Assembly: GCA_907165065.1 (NCBI GenBank)
Contig: OU015540.1
Coordinates: forward strand, 3,084,001-3,148,000
DNA length: 64,000 nucleotides
From: Caprimulgus europaeus
Taxonomy: Eukaryota > Chordata > Aves > Caprimulgiformes > Caprimulgidae
Direction: 5' to 3'
Part shown: positions 49,764 to 62,367 of the stretch, piece after piece
Position numbering within the stretch: position 1 is the first letter of the stretch
How the letters are laid out: every line of letters begins with the position of its first letter
Notes under the pieces: model-generated
Database searches by the model: none
What the model saw: the letters and a program-made list of their open reading frames with translations, nothing else
What the model was told of the DNA's origin: nothing
Made by a program: the position numbers and the translations under genes

Positions 49764-49784
49764 GTAAGACGGCCCGGGGGCTGC

Positions 49785-50330
49785 GGGGGCTCTGGAGGGG
49801 GTGGGGGGCTCCGGGCAGTGGGGGGCTCTGGGGGTCGGTGAGGTGCTGTGAGGGCCTTGGGGAGTCTGTGAGGGCCCGGGGGTGGCTGTGGGGCTCGGTG
49901 AGGTGTGGTGGGGGGTCTGTGAGGGCCCGAGTGGGCTCTGAGGGTCGGTGAGCTGCTGGGGGTGGTGGTCTGTGAGGGCCCGGGGGGCTCTGGGGGTCGG
50001 TGAGCTGCTTTGGGGGTGTCTGTGAGGGCCTTAGGGGGCTGTGGAGTTGCGGGGGGGTGTGTCTGTGGGCCTTAGTGGTGATCTTTGAGGGTTGTGGGGA
50101 TCTCTGGCGGTTCATGGGGGGCTCTCGAGGCAATGAGGCACCTGTGGGGGCTAATGAGGGGCTCTGGAGGTATGGGGGTCCTCTGAGGGCAGCAGGGTTG
50201 GTGGGGCCTCTGGGGGTGGTGGGTGCTGTAGGCTTTAGCGGGGATCTCTGGGGGTTAGTGTGGGTTGTGGAGGGCTCTGTGGGCAGCAGAGGGCTGTGGG
50301 GGCAGTGGTGGCTTTGGGCTGGCTGTTTGC
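49785..50330 (+). repeat. G-rich degenerate minisatellite at the start of TOM1L2 intron 1
   Basis: Repeated variants of CTGTGAGGGCC, GGGGGCTCTGGGGG and TCGGTGAG(G/C)TGCTG at roughly 30-45 bp spacing. There are many runs of three or more G on the non-template strand just after the first exon. Confidence 0.75.
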
Positions 50331-53300
50331 CATGAGAAGGGAGTGACTTCACTTCAAGATGGTTGATGGATGAAGGAAAGTTGTTGCGCCTCCCAGCTCC
50401 TTTTCCTGCACGTGAACACCTTGTCACAGAGCAACCCTGTCCTTCTGCCACCTTTTTCCCAAAGTCTTGAAACCTCCCTGGACCTGGGCATATGCAGGGA
50501 GGGGTTGATGTGGTTTAGAGATACAAATCCATACTTGGTTTTCAGCCCAGAGCTTGAATTGTGGTTTTGCTAACACTTTGGTGACATCAGGCAGGTTATT
50601 TTGAGTGTGCTTTCACTCCATGGCTGGCCAGGCCCTTCCTGGGTTGCTGTATCTACTCCCTCCATCCCACAGACTCATTCACTCCCAACCGTGGCAACTT
50701 TGGTTTCAATCTGGGTTGCCACAGCCAGGGCCGCAGCAAGAAGCCTGCACACCACTTCTGTGGAGTTTGATAACTCACCCTTGGTTGGATGGGCTGCATT
50801 TGCCTCTTGCTTTCTTCTCGTAGACCCTGAAGAAATACAAGATCTCTCACACTGTGGTGGGAAAGAACAACAGAGAGGCTCAGGTTCCTGCAGTCCCAGA
50901 AGCCGAGGCAGTGTTCAGTTGAATGCACTTGTACTGACATCCCTCTCCAGTGAAACCATGCTCCTAATTTCCTTGCTTTGTTTCATAAGCAGCATTCTAA
51001 TGCCTTATTTAGGGGTTTAATATAATATATACCTGTGTATAGTTTAATCCATAGCTGTTCTATATGAATTTATGGAATGATGGAAGACTTTTGTCTCTGG
51101 AAATTAAAGTGGGAAGATTTTGCAGAGTACCTTGATCGTGGCCTCAAAGCCCAGAAGTTCTTTTCTAAGAGTCTTCTCACCCACATGGGCAGAGACACCC
51201 CCTTGTAGACCTAAAAGGCCTTTAAGCAGCTGAGTCTCACGCTGTGCTTTGGAGGTGGCTGGACTCTTGCTTTTGCAGAGTATATGGAGCATATGTATAG
51301 CTTGCTGTTTTTCTTCAGCCATCTGGGGTGTCTATTTCTTCTGCTTAGGGAGAAAAGAGCGGAGAGTTGGGAGGATAATAACAAGAACAGTGAAATTTAA
51401 ACATGATTTTAAAGTGAATTTGCTTTGTTGTGTTTGACCATCTGACCACATCTGCCAGGACAGCTGGCTGCAATGAGCCTTGTTAAGGGAAGGCAATAAT
51501 TTCTCATCTATTTATGGTCAGGGTTTTTTAGCATCAGTAAATGGTTTAAAGGGGCTTCCTTAAGGGTTAAGAATTGTTGTGGGGGGTTTAGCAGTAAAAT
51601 CTGCTTTTTCCAGCCTTCTGCCTTTCTGGCTCTGGAGCTCTTGCATCCCCTCGCTCTCCTTGAACGAGCGCTTGCTGCCAACTTAGAGGCTTTGAACACA
51701 AAGCTCTGAGGGAGCTGCTCTCATCAGATAAGGTTAGGTGTGTGTGAGGGGCTTAGGATGCAACTTCCCTGAATGCAAAATTCAGCTGCATTTTGAGAAT
51801 GTGGGGGGTTTTTTTCCATCTCCAGGGGAAAGTGATAGCTGCAGATTTTATTTTGGAAGAAAAATGCTTCTGTTTCTCATATCACTGACAGTTATCCCTT
51901 TCTGAGACAGCAGGAAAACAAAAGCATGCCTTGTTCTCAGACTATTTGCCCAGTGTTTCCACAGATTTTTATTTTGTTTTGTTTTGGTTTTTTTTTCCCC
52001 AATGAGCTTGTGGAATATAATTTTCACTTCTGTTTCTCTTCATTCTTTAAAAGCCACTGAATAATTTTCTATTTCTGTTTCAACATATTGTGTTGAACAC
52101 AGTTGTGATGTTTTCAAGCAAGGCCTAACACTCACCATAAGGGAGGAGTGCAGGGAAATTCTGTAGGTCCATCAGCACACCAAGAATGCTTGTTCTCTGC
52201 CAGGAAGGAGCAGTGGTTCACAGGAAGATTTAATTAGGGCTGGACAATGTCTTCAGAGAAATGAAAGAACAAAGATGTCAAGAGAAGGTTTGAGGAGAGT
52301 TGGGAGAGGTAATACAGGGGATTTTTCTCTTTTCCTCTTCTTTTTATCTGGATGATGTCTGAAGCTTGACAGGCTTTTTATGTTAACTCTTTTGCTTAAT
52401 GGGGGAAAGTGATGCTGGGATGAGCTCCGAGGATTTGTAACGGAGATGATGGAGTCTCCTGCATCTAAAGTGCTGCTTTAAATAGCAGCCAGGTTCCTCA
52501 TGGCTGAAAGCTACATGCTTTCTGGGCTGGCTTATATGGTAGCCTCTATTTTCCAGCAGTCACATAACAACAACTGTATAAAACACCATTGTGGCTACTA
52601 ATTACAGACCTCACTTAATTTTTCTTTAATACTTTGAGTGACCTGTGGCCACTGAACTGTCTTTATGCCTCTAGCAAAGTCCTCTCCTGAGTGGAGGAGG
52701 TGATTTTTGACAGGGCTGTTGTGTGGAAGGGAGTCAGCTGCTGTGGTGTGCCCTGGAGATTCCTGAAACTTAAAAACATTTTCCTCACTCCACGTTGCTT
52801 TTCACCTGGAGGCTGCAGCGAGGGGAGGTTTGTTTCACACATATCAGCTACAAATCTCACCAAGGATGATGTGGCAGAATCCATCACTTCCCAAAGGCTT
52901 TGTGAGCAAAGGCTGCTTTTCAGCATCCCACAGGACTTAGAAGAAGTCTTCATTGTCCCTTCACAACATCACTTTTTTGGTGGTTGGTGCTTCCTAGCCG
53001 GGAAGTTTCCTGGGCAGGGGCTGCTGTGGGGCTGATGGGGCTTTGAACCGGTGCCCGGTGAATCCGGCACCGTCGGTGACGCTGGATGAGGAGCCCTGGG
53101 TGGCACCAGGGCTTTCACTGGGAGCTTTTGCTGTGCAGCTCTGGCCAGCTGAGGGGTGGTTGTGCCCCCAACCCTGGAGAAGGTTTTCTGGGAAAGCTGG
53201 CAAGAGTCTAGAGGTTGGAATTGGGTGCTGTGGGTTTCGTGGGCTGCCAAGTATGTGGGGGCTGACAAGATCCTTTGTGGCGCTGGGTGTTGGCTCAGTT

Positions 53301-56300
53301 CTTATGACTGAAGTGTTTATTTTTTTCCAGCTAATACTGGAAATATGATAGACTAGGTCCTTGGAGGAGGACTATTTTGAAGAATACTCCTGACCAGTAA
53401 GAATGAAGAGTGAAGGAAGATGTGTAGTAAAATGGGGAAGACAGACTGCTTGCTATCAGGAGAAGGGCTGGCCTGGGGAAAAAGCTGCAATTTACAGTAG
53501 CAGGGAATTTACCTTGAGATTCAACATCCTGCCATAAATTGCATTTTTATCTTTCTTTGTTCAAGGGAGCCATCTTTAAAGTGTCACCACTCTATTCAAG
53601 GTTATTAGAACAAATACCCTTACTGTGGGTTAGTGAAAACATCTCAGATGATTAAAGCTGATGGAATCACATGAATGTGGAGTACTGGTGACTTTTTTTT
53701 TACTCATTCTGCTTATTTGACACAGGTTGTATGGCTTACACAGGAAAACCAGTTAGGTTTTGTAGTTTGTTTTTTACTCTGAAGACTTTGCTTAGGCTTC
53801 AGGAGAGTGTTTATTTGTTTGAATCCAAACCAAGTCTTGCTGCTGGGCCCCCCCCCAGCTCCCTCAGGTGAGAAGGGCTGAGTTGGGGCAGTGATGTGTG
53901 AAATGGGCTCCTCGTGAGGTGATGGATGGGAGCATCGAGGTCTGTTTTGGTCAGGGCTGTGTGTGTTGCTGAAGTCAGCTGTTCTTGCTGCAACCTGCTT
54001 GACTCAGAGCCAAAGACCTCCAGGGAGAGAGGTCCAGCACCTGAGTTAGATGCATAGAGACCTGAAAGTTAATTTTTAACAATATAGTAGGAATTAAGGT
54101 GTCCTGCATAACTGGGGGTGGGGGTGTCTATCAGGCAATGCTGATTTACATCCCTGGTCCCTGTTGATGAAGGGAGGTTTGAGCAAGGGCTGCTGGTCTG
54201 GGCACTTGCCTTGGAGTTTGTTTTCAGAGGAGGCACAGTGTGGTGATTTAATACAGAGGATTGTTGAACCCTACAAACCCAGGGTTTCAGCAGAGATACA
54301 GAGGCACTTTGTTGAAGCAGCAGCGAGGCAGACAGCTTTGCAATTGGTTTTTATGAAAGCACTTGCAATTTTCATTCAAGGTTGTTAAATTGATAATAAA
54401 TATGGTGGTCAGAGTCTGCTTCCCAAACTGCTGTTTTGCTCCTCTCTGCTTTTATGGGGTGTTGGTTATTTTGTTTGGGGTTTTTTGTTTAATGACAAAA
54501 TGCCTCAGCTTGGGGAATATATAAACACCTTTTTATTTTCCTTTCCATAAGAAACACTTAAGACCTTTCTTCCGATTTCTTATATCTTAAAATTTTTATG
54601 AATCTTAGGAAAAAAATTGTTCCTAAATAAATGACTTGATGGCTACATGCAAGAATAGAGAGATGTATTACAGCCAGCAGCCCGTGGTAATCCTGGAGGA
54701 GGAATAAACCCAGGCTTTCTTGTCCACATACACAACTTGCCCAAATTCTCTTCAGAGTAAACTTCCTACTTTGCTGTGCTGCAAGGAAAACATTTTTTTT
54801 TTTTAAAGACAAACCTTTTCCCCACCCCAGAACTCGGTGTTTAAAGTGCACTCTGTAACCTTAGGATCTGACACCAATAAAATGACGTGTTTGCAGCATG
54901 CTGGTGCCATCTGAATCATCTCTCTCTTCGTTCATTGCATGATAATAAAATCAAGTCCTTTGCATTCACCCATAGCCACTGGAGTATCGTGCCCTGAGCC
55001 AAGGGAGCTTTTCTCAGTCCAAAGTAGCAGAAACTTTTCTGGCTGTCAGATGCCCACATGAATTTTGTCTTTGCTTGCAGTGAAGAGGGCACAAGAAGTA
55101 CTTTCCTCGGAGTTTAAGTGCTTTTATAGGTACTTCTGTAGCTGGTCAGATGTTAAAAATCCAGCCCCTCACTCTTCATATAGAATTGTGCCAGTCATGC
55201 AAAAGAGTCTGATAAAATACTTCTAGTTTTATAAGATTATTTGGATCTGCTTTCACTTCATGACAATGGATTATGTTGTGAGGAAGATCTCCATGGAATA
55301 TGAAAACAGATATCTTTGCTTTTAAAGGAGCAAATAAATACCAAGACATGAATCTGGCAACTTGGAGAAACTACATCCACGTGTGAAGCTGGATAATTAG
55401 TATAATACCATTTAATACCAGGTTTCTAAGAGTGGATTTATTTTATAGTCACAAAAGCAGATTGTAGTTCATGAAGGTATTATAGGATGTATTTTTGAGT
55501 AATGCAGTTTTATCTCTTCCAGCACAGTGTGCTTAAATGTATATTCTGTGTGCTTCTAACACAGATGTGGATGTGAGAGGCTGCAGTGTGAGCACAGCTC
55601 ATTCCCAGTTCACAACTGCTCTGCTCACATATTCAGCAGGTTTTTTTAAACTGCATCTTTAAACTATGCTTGACTAAAAACACAGTTAGAAAATCCCCAC
55701 AGACCCTTCCAACTGATTTCATATTTCATCCAAGACAATTTTCACCAGAAAAAAAATAGTAGTATTGTGTGTTTTCCTTAGCTGAATTAAGAACAGTTTA
55801 AAATTAGTCAGACTTTCCCTTTGGTTTTTGTAAACTAAATGGGTTTTTAATTATGGATTCTTTGAGGGTGATCAAGGCATTTGGTAGAGTTCTTGGTGGT
55901 AATGGTCAGTGGAGGAACAGCAGCAGTTTCTGCAGGAATCTTTGTGGGATGATCCTTCCTGGGGAGGGCGGGTGCAGAGTTCCTGCAGGGCTGGTGCTCT
56001 TGGGGGCTGGCCTGGCCATCTCTTTCCTCAGCTGATATTTGCTATTTGAGGCTGGGTAAATCTTGTCATGCTTTGTGTTTTGGTTTCAAAATCTGTGCAA
56101 TGTATAGATGATAAAAAGCAGAAATGTTTGGAGAACACTGGGGAGGAAGAAGCCTTGTAGGAGCCCTGAGAAGCTGGAAGTGACCTGAACGACCAGCCTG
56201 GGTAACACCATTTTCCCCCATGTCATGGGTCTGCACTGACCATCCAGAACTAGTCTTCCATTTTCTCATTTGCACCCACCTGGGGAATTACTGGTTTTCT

Positions 56301-56811
56301 ATGTAAAATAAACTTGTTGCTGAGTATTAAGATCCCATCTGAGGCAGACAGGCCTTGTCTCCTGTATTTGCTCAGTCATTCTGCTGACAGTTCTCCCCCA
56401 TTGCTTGGCTCATTTGTGTCCGTTACTGTCAATGGGAAAAAGGGCTCTTTTGAAATTGATGATTCTTGAGCACAAAAACCACTGCTCTAAATGCTTTGCT
56501 CCAGCCTGATCTCCCTTCCCTTAGGAGCAGGTCCTTTGGGACAGGGAAACATGTCTTTATGTAACTCATGGAGCCAGATCTTCCCACCTGTAGGTTGCTC
56601 AAGAAGGACTCAAGGTGCAAATCAACTCAGCCAGGCAGCACTGGCTTTAAATTTAAATGATTGTTCTGGACCTGCCAGAATTATGAGGTAGGCCCCATAA
56701 TTTAGTAACTAATTTTGAAATAAAGGGAATTAGGGAATAAAATAAACCCCTGTGTGTGTATTCTCTGTCTGTGTTTGGGCAATTCCTGGCACAGCTATGT
56801 ATAGACTATTT

Positions 56812-56990
56812 AGAATCATGGAATGGTTTGGGGTTGGAAGGGACCTTAAAGCTCATCCAGTCCCAACCCCCTGCCAGCAGCAGGGACACCTTCCACTAGA
56901 CCAGGTTGCTCAAAGCCTCATCCAACCTGGCCCAGAACACTTCCAGGGAGGAGCAGCCACAGCTTCTCTGGGCAACCTGGGCCAGTGTCT
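56812..56990 (-). repeat. CR1 LINE 3' fragment
   Basis: CATGGAATGGTTTGGGGTTG through GCAGCCACAGCTTCTCTGGG on plus, complement of a CR1 3' end. In TOM1L2 intron 1. Confidence 0.9.
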
Positions 56991-59900
56991 ATTTACCCAC
57001 GGTTCTGTATCTCTCAGTTGACAGAAACCCTTTGGCAGCTCAGTGTTTGCAGCACAATCTCAGAGAGCATCAGGAGACTCCAAATAAATAAATAAATTTA
57101 AACAAAGTAGAAACCTGTTGAGGAATTTGGTTACTTGGTAAGCCAGCTTATTCTTTGAGAGGAAGCCAGTCTGTTCCCCAGCTGGTCCTCAGAAGCTGCC
57201 TGGATTAGATTACTTTGGGGAGAAATTCTTTGTTCAAATTCAGATCAAATAAAATGTACACAAAGTGAAGGCATAGATTGGTGTTATGAACTGTGTTTGA
57301 ACCCCAGGGACTTTGCAGAGCATCAGTTTCTTATTCTTAAGGCAAGAAAGACTTTGTTACATCCCAAATGTGGTCAGGAATGTTGAGGATATTGCTAACT
57401 TGGACACGTTGCATCCTCTGTATTTTCATGGGATACATCTGAAGTGTGACCAGCTTTGTATTTGACTCAAATAACAAAAAAATCACAATTCTTGCATAGT
57501 TGAGTAAATGCAGAAAAATCCCTTTTTAAAATCTGGTATTTCCTGACTTTTTTTTAACTTTAGTTTTGTCTCAATTATAGCTTTCTTAATTTCTTTTCCT
57601 TTTAGAAGGAAAAGGGTGTTCTTCCTTGCTGATACAGGCAAAAAAGCCTACCTTGAGCAGATGAAATGGCAAGCTTCAGCAGCTTTGCCAGCAGATTTTG
57701 GAAGGTCTTTGTGCTGTCCTGGTCCTACAGCTCGCAGTGTTTGATAGCCTCCATCACTTGGTCCTCTCAGACTAACAAATACATCTGTGTGTTCCAATAG
57801 AGGCATTTCACTTAAAATGTAATGACCAAATACTTGCTGAAATACAGATTAATATTTTTCAGACATCTGTAAGGCTTTAATTAGTTATTTTATCCCAAAA
57901 ATGAAGCCTGGAGTAAGTGTTTTTGAGGTGACCCAGAGATGAGAGACTATATTGTAACTCTTCCTTCTAAAACATCTTTCATTGCAGTTGGTGCAATGAG
58001 CATCTGTTGGACTCAATACAAACACTTTTCCCTCTTTTTATGAAGCTGTTGAGAATCTGAACTCCCCAGTGTTCACCAAAAAGTGTTCCAATCATTTAAC
58101 AGTGTTCAGGAATTTCACCAGTTAATTGGGTCCTAATTTAAGGTGAGGAGAGAAAATATTCAGACTTTATGGGAATATTTCATCTGAAGTGAATCTTGAA
58201 ATCAGCCTCTGCACTGTGACCAGTTATGGTAAAGAAAGAGAAAGCTGTCTGGTGTTTTTTCTGAGCACTTTTTATGGGAAATAGGTATGATAATGAGTTG
58301 ATTGATAGTGAAAGGGAGGGGTTAAACAGGATCCAGCATATATTTGGTTTTGGGGTACCCTTATCTCATGTTTAAGCTGTTGTAGTAAATAGCTTGGGTT
58401 TTCATTATCTTTGAGCTGCCCTTTCTCTACTGATTTTCAGTTCTTCTAATTAGAAGGGTATTTTGGTGAAAAGAGCGATCTCAGACCTTTGTGAAATTTC
58501 CTGCTAGTACAAATAATGGTAAATCTGAAATCGCTTATTAGACAAGAAGTTGTTATGGCAACTATAGGATGGTTGGCTAATCAGAGAGTGAGATCAGTTT
58601 TTATTTACAAGCGTAATGAGCAATTAATTTTGAGCAGCTGTCAGACTTGGAAAGTGATTAAAGTTCAGCAAACAACCCAAATGGGTCAGTGTTCAGTTCT
58701 GGTGGTTTTCTGACACTGCAGCTTGATCATGTGTGGGTTTTACCTCCTATAATTAAAACGGTGTTTAAAATCCCCATCCATGCCAAGGACTTGGCATAGC
58801 CAGCGAGTAATGAAAAATCCCTCTTCCAAACAGGTTCCTTAAAGGGTGTTGGCCTTGAGTCTTGCTCCAGCTAATAAGGTATTTCACGTGTAGCATCCCT
58901 TAAAGCATCCCTTCATTTGCCTCCTGGCTTGCAGAAGCATCTCCAGGCTGTTGATGATCACCAGGAGGGAGCTGAAACGGTGCAGCCTCGCTCAGGGAAG
59001 CTTTACAGCCCCAAAGGGCACTCTTCCATGAAGGGCATCGTTACACTGGTGTTGGTGGCTTAGGAAGCTGCTGCCAGGCTCAGGGGAAGGACATGCACAG
59101 TGTAGGTCAGCATAAAACCCCAAAGAAATTGAGAAAGTCTTGATTTGCCCAGAAACATGAGGGAATGCCCAGCAGAAGTTAAGCTCAGCCCTAGCTGGTG
59201 AAGCTCCATCATTCAGCTGGGCACCAGTGAACGGGGCTGGGCTAGTGCCATTGCTGGTACTCGAGCTTCCCCGAGCAGGAGCAGTGACACTGACACATAT
59301 CAGTGTCACACTGCCAAAAAGGCTTCTGGTATTTGTTATTTGGTATCCTGTGGCTTCTCCTGTGTTGTTGATTAACAAGCTGTATAAGCAGCAAAGACCA
59401 GAGAGCTGGTTCTCTGTCGACTCCAGAAGATGGTGTATGTTCACATGGGAAAGGGACTTTCCTGTCCACACTCTGCCGTGTTCAGAATGCACCAGATCAG
59501 CCTTTTTCATCTGCTTCCCCACTGCATGTGGTAAATAAGCTAAACTGTTTTTATGCCACACTCAAAATCTGTGTTCTAGTTAGAATTTTAACTGTCCAAG
59601 GACCAATATAGTTATTTTCCAAGAGTGTGCTGCAGTCTCCTGATCCATTTCCATTGTTTTTAATTTTACCACACTAATAGGATCATGTAATAGAGGTGAT
59701 CACAGTGGAATGTGAAATGGATTGGGACAGTTCCTGACCTGAAGAATTTACAAAGTCATATGGTTAGATAACACAAGCTGGTGAATGGGGACTGACGGGG
59801 GAAAATTAAAATTACAGTCTCAGAAATAGGCATTTGCATATTTGTTCTAAACTTCTGGTATTTACATTTACTATTTATCAGTCTTTTCCAGGCTTATCTA

Positions 59901-62199
59901 CAGCAGAGGCACATGAGAAACAAAGCTGTAGAAATGGAGCAGAATTTTTAGTAGGGTTATTAGTGACTGAGAAATCCACATTTCTCAGCTCAGCTGGTAC
60001 AAGATGGAATTGCACACATGTATCTTGTTATTGTTGTTGCCTGATTTGTGCTCAGGTTTCCTGAGAAGATCGTTTGGAAGTGTTTAACTGCTAAGCTTTT
60101 GCAGGCATAGCCAGCTTGGAACGGGCAGTTGGCAATAGAGCCCTTCAGTGACAGCAGCGCTGGCACAAGTGATTCCTGTTACCTAGCAGAACAGGAGCCA
60201 GCTCTCCCTGCTTCCCGTGGTGAAAACACTTAGTGAGTTCCAGACGCTGATCTTCAAGCTGCAGAGATACTGGAGAATTGGAGAAGCTGCCTCTTGCACG
60301 GGGCTGCTGCCGCCGTGCAGAGCAGCGTGAGGGAAGGCTGCGAAGTGGAAAAGCAAACGGAAGCGTTTCACACGGGAAAACGTGAGCTGTCAGCCCTCAA
60401 AACCTGCAGGCTCCTCGCTCTCTGGTGTGGAATGATCATGGTTTGCCATGGTGTTCTTGCCTTTGTGGGAGAGCTGGGTGTGGGAACACGCACAAGAAGT
60501 CCTCTGCTGCAAGGGTCGTTTCATTTCACTCATAGCACATTTTAATTATTGTGTGTGAACATTTACACCAAAATCTACTGTAGCTGCTGCAGCTAAGGAG
60601 TAAAGTTGTTCCTGTAACTGCTATCTTTGTAGGAAAGATTTTGTCTTTCCCTCCCCCCCCTCACTAAATGTAATTAGTGTTTTCAGTTTATTTTAAGCAT
60701 GTGAGAATGTGGGCAATTGACTTTAGGAGTAACCTGTAGGAAAAAATAATAGTGCTAATGTAGGAGCCTGATGAATTATCTTTTACCTTATAGTTTGTTT
60801 GCAGCAAACAACAAGTTACAAGTGAGTGGGTGGGAGGGGGAGTTTTAAATATATAGGGATGGATTTTTAGAGTTTGCAGCTGACGTGGATTAAATATTCT
60901 TAGAACATTTCATCCATGAAAGGCAATTAGTTTTGTTTTATGAATATGAAAAGCACGTAGCTTGTAAGTACTAGAGTGAAGTCCCAAGTGAGTTATTAGA
61001 ACTTGCTTTACTCATGTAGTACAAAATTAGCCATCAAGAGCTGATAGATTTCAAATATAGCTCACTGACACACTGATCATCCATAACTTTTCATAAAGAC
61101 ATTTTTTTGGTCTCACCTGTAATTACTGGATGCTGCTGAAGTCCTGAATGGGGCAGCTGGTCACAGATCAGGACTCTTGATGGTGCCTGCAGTGTTTTGT
61201 GCAGTTGGGATATCAAATTGTGCCACCACTCAGCCTGCAGTTCTGGGTGGTAAAACCACATCTGAATGCATAGAATATTCCTCTCTCTCTTTCTCTCTCT
61301 TACCTCCTGGTAGTGTCTTACTGGTTAAATACTTTCTTCTGCTTTGTATTGTGGTGTTGTCTTTCTGCATTTTGGAGGGAATATTTTGAAAAGCAATTTG
61401 CAATGGATTATTTAAGGAGCTGTCATCCTGGTGTTCTGTGTGACTCTCATAAATAACAAACCCACTGGAATAGAGCCTTTAGGCATGCTTGTTAACAAAG
61501 AAGTTGGGAAATAAATCACTACTTTCAGCAGCTCCTTCTCTCAGATTAGTAAGTTAAGGCTGATAAAAGGAATGCAATCTGCTTTTCTTTTTTTTTTTTT
61601 TTTAAGCAATTCTTTTTTGACACAATAACAATTTTGTGTATGTGCATTAGGTAGTTGTTTAAGAGCTTTTTTGGAATATTGGGGTTGTCTTTCTGGTGAG
61701 AAAAGCTGAGTTATTAATGGTGTTTGTAAAAAGACTAATTTTTTTGAGCTGCTTTGGCTAGTTTCTTTGTCTGAAGTCGATTTTGATTTGGTTTGGGGTT
61801 TTTGGGGGTGGTGGAGAGCCACAGACTCAGCTCTTAAGAAATGTTGTATTTCTAGTGTTGGCCAACAGGTGTTATTCATCCAGTATGTCAGTGTTTTTAG
61901 TACCTGAGATTCTCAGTTAAGGAACTTGGTAGCCCTAATTAAGGAACAGAATAGCCCTTCCCCAATCATCCAAATTCCTTGGAGAAATTAAAACAATATA
62001 AAAACTCTTTGGCAAGCAGTAGGCTACAATCCAAGTTCTACCTGTGGAAGTGACTGGATGTTGGTGTGATTTGGTAGACAGCACTGGCTGCTTTACTGTG
62101 GTTAAAGGAAGAGGAGATTTGGGCAACCATCCCAGTTCCATGACCCATTTAAACAACACTGTGCTGATAAATCCTCCCATACAGAGTCACATGGACAGG

Positions 62200-62367
62200 T
62201 CATTGAATCCCAGACTGGTTTGGGTTGGAGGGACCTTAAAGCTCATCCAGTCCCAACCCCCCTGCCAGCAGCAGGGACACCTTCCACTAGACCAGGTTGC
62301 TCAAAGCCTCATCCAACCTGGCCGAGAACACTTCCAGGGAGGAGCAGCCACAGCTTCTCTGGGCAAA
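62200..62367 (-). repeat. CR1 LINE 3' fragment
   Basis: GGTTTGGGTTGGAGGGACCT through GCAGCCACAGCTTCTCTGGG on plus. Nearly identical to the copy at 56.8 kb over about 150 bp. In TOM1L2 intron 1. Confidence 0.9.

Larger units (their letters stand above)
48880..49770. promoter_or_regulatory. Bidirectional CpG-island promoter, DRC3 (minus) / TOM1L2 (plus)
   Basis: GC-rich island between the divergent genes. CCAAT boxes occur at 49277-49281, 49340-49344, 49437-49441 and 49584-49588. A CACGTGAC E-box lies at 49258-49265. Two tandem GTTGCTAAGG(G)AAGC elements at 49221-49234 and 49243-49257 resemble RFX X-box half-sites, which suit a ciliary gene such as DRC3. No TATA box is apparent. Confidence 0.72.

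Noticed and set aside
49702-50451. 249-codon minus-strand Pro/Thr-rich frame opposite the start of TOM1L2
   Set aside because: It is the complement of the G-rich repeat in intron 1, with no conserved feature.
58943-58980. Box C/D snoRNA-like TGATGA ... CTGA
   Set aside because: The boxes are far too close and there is no terminal stem.
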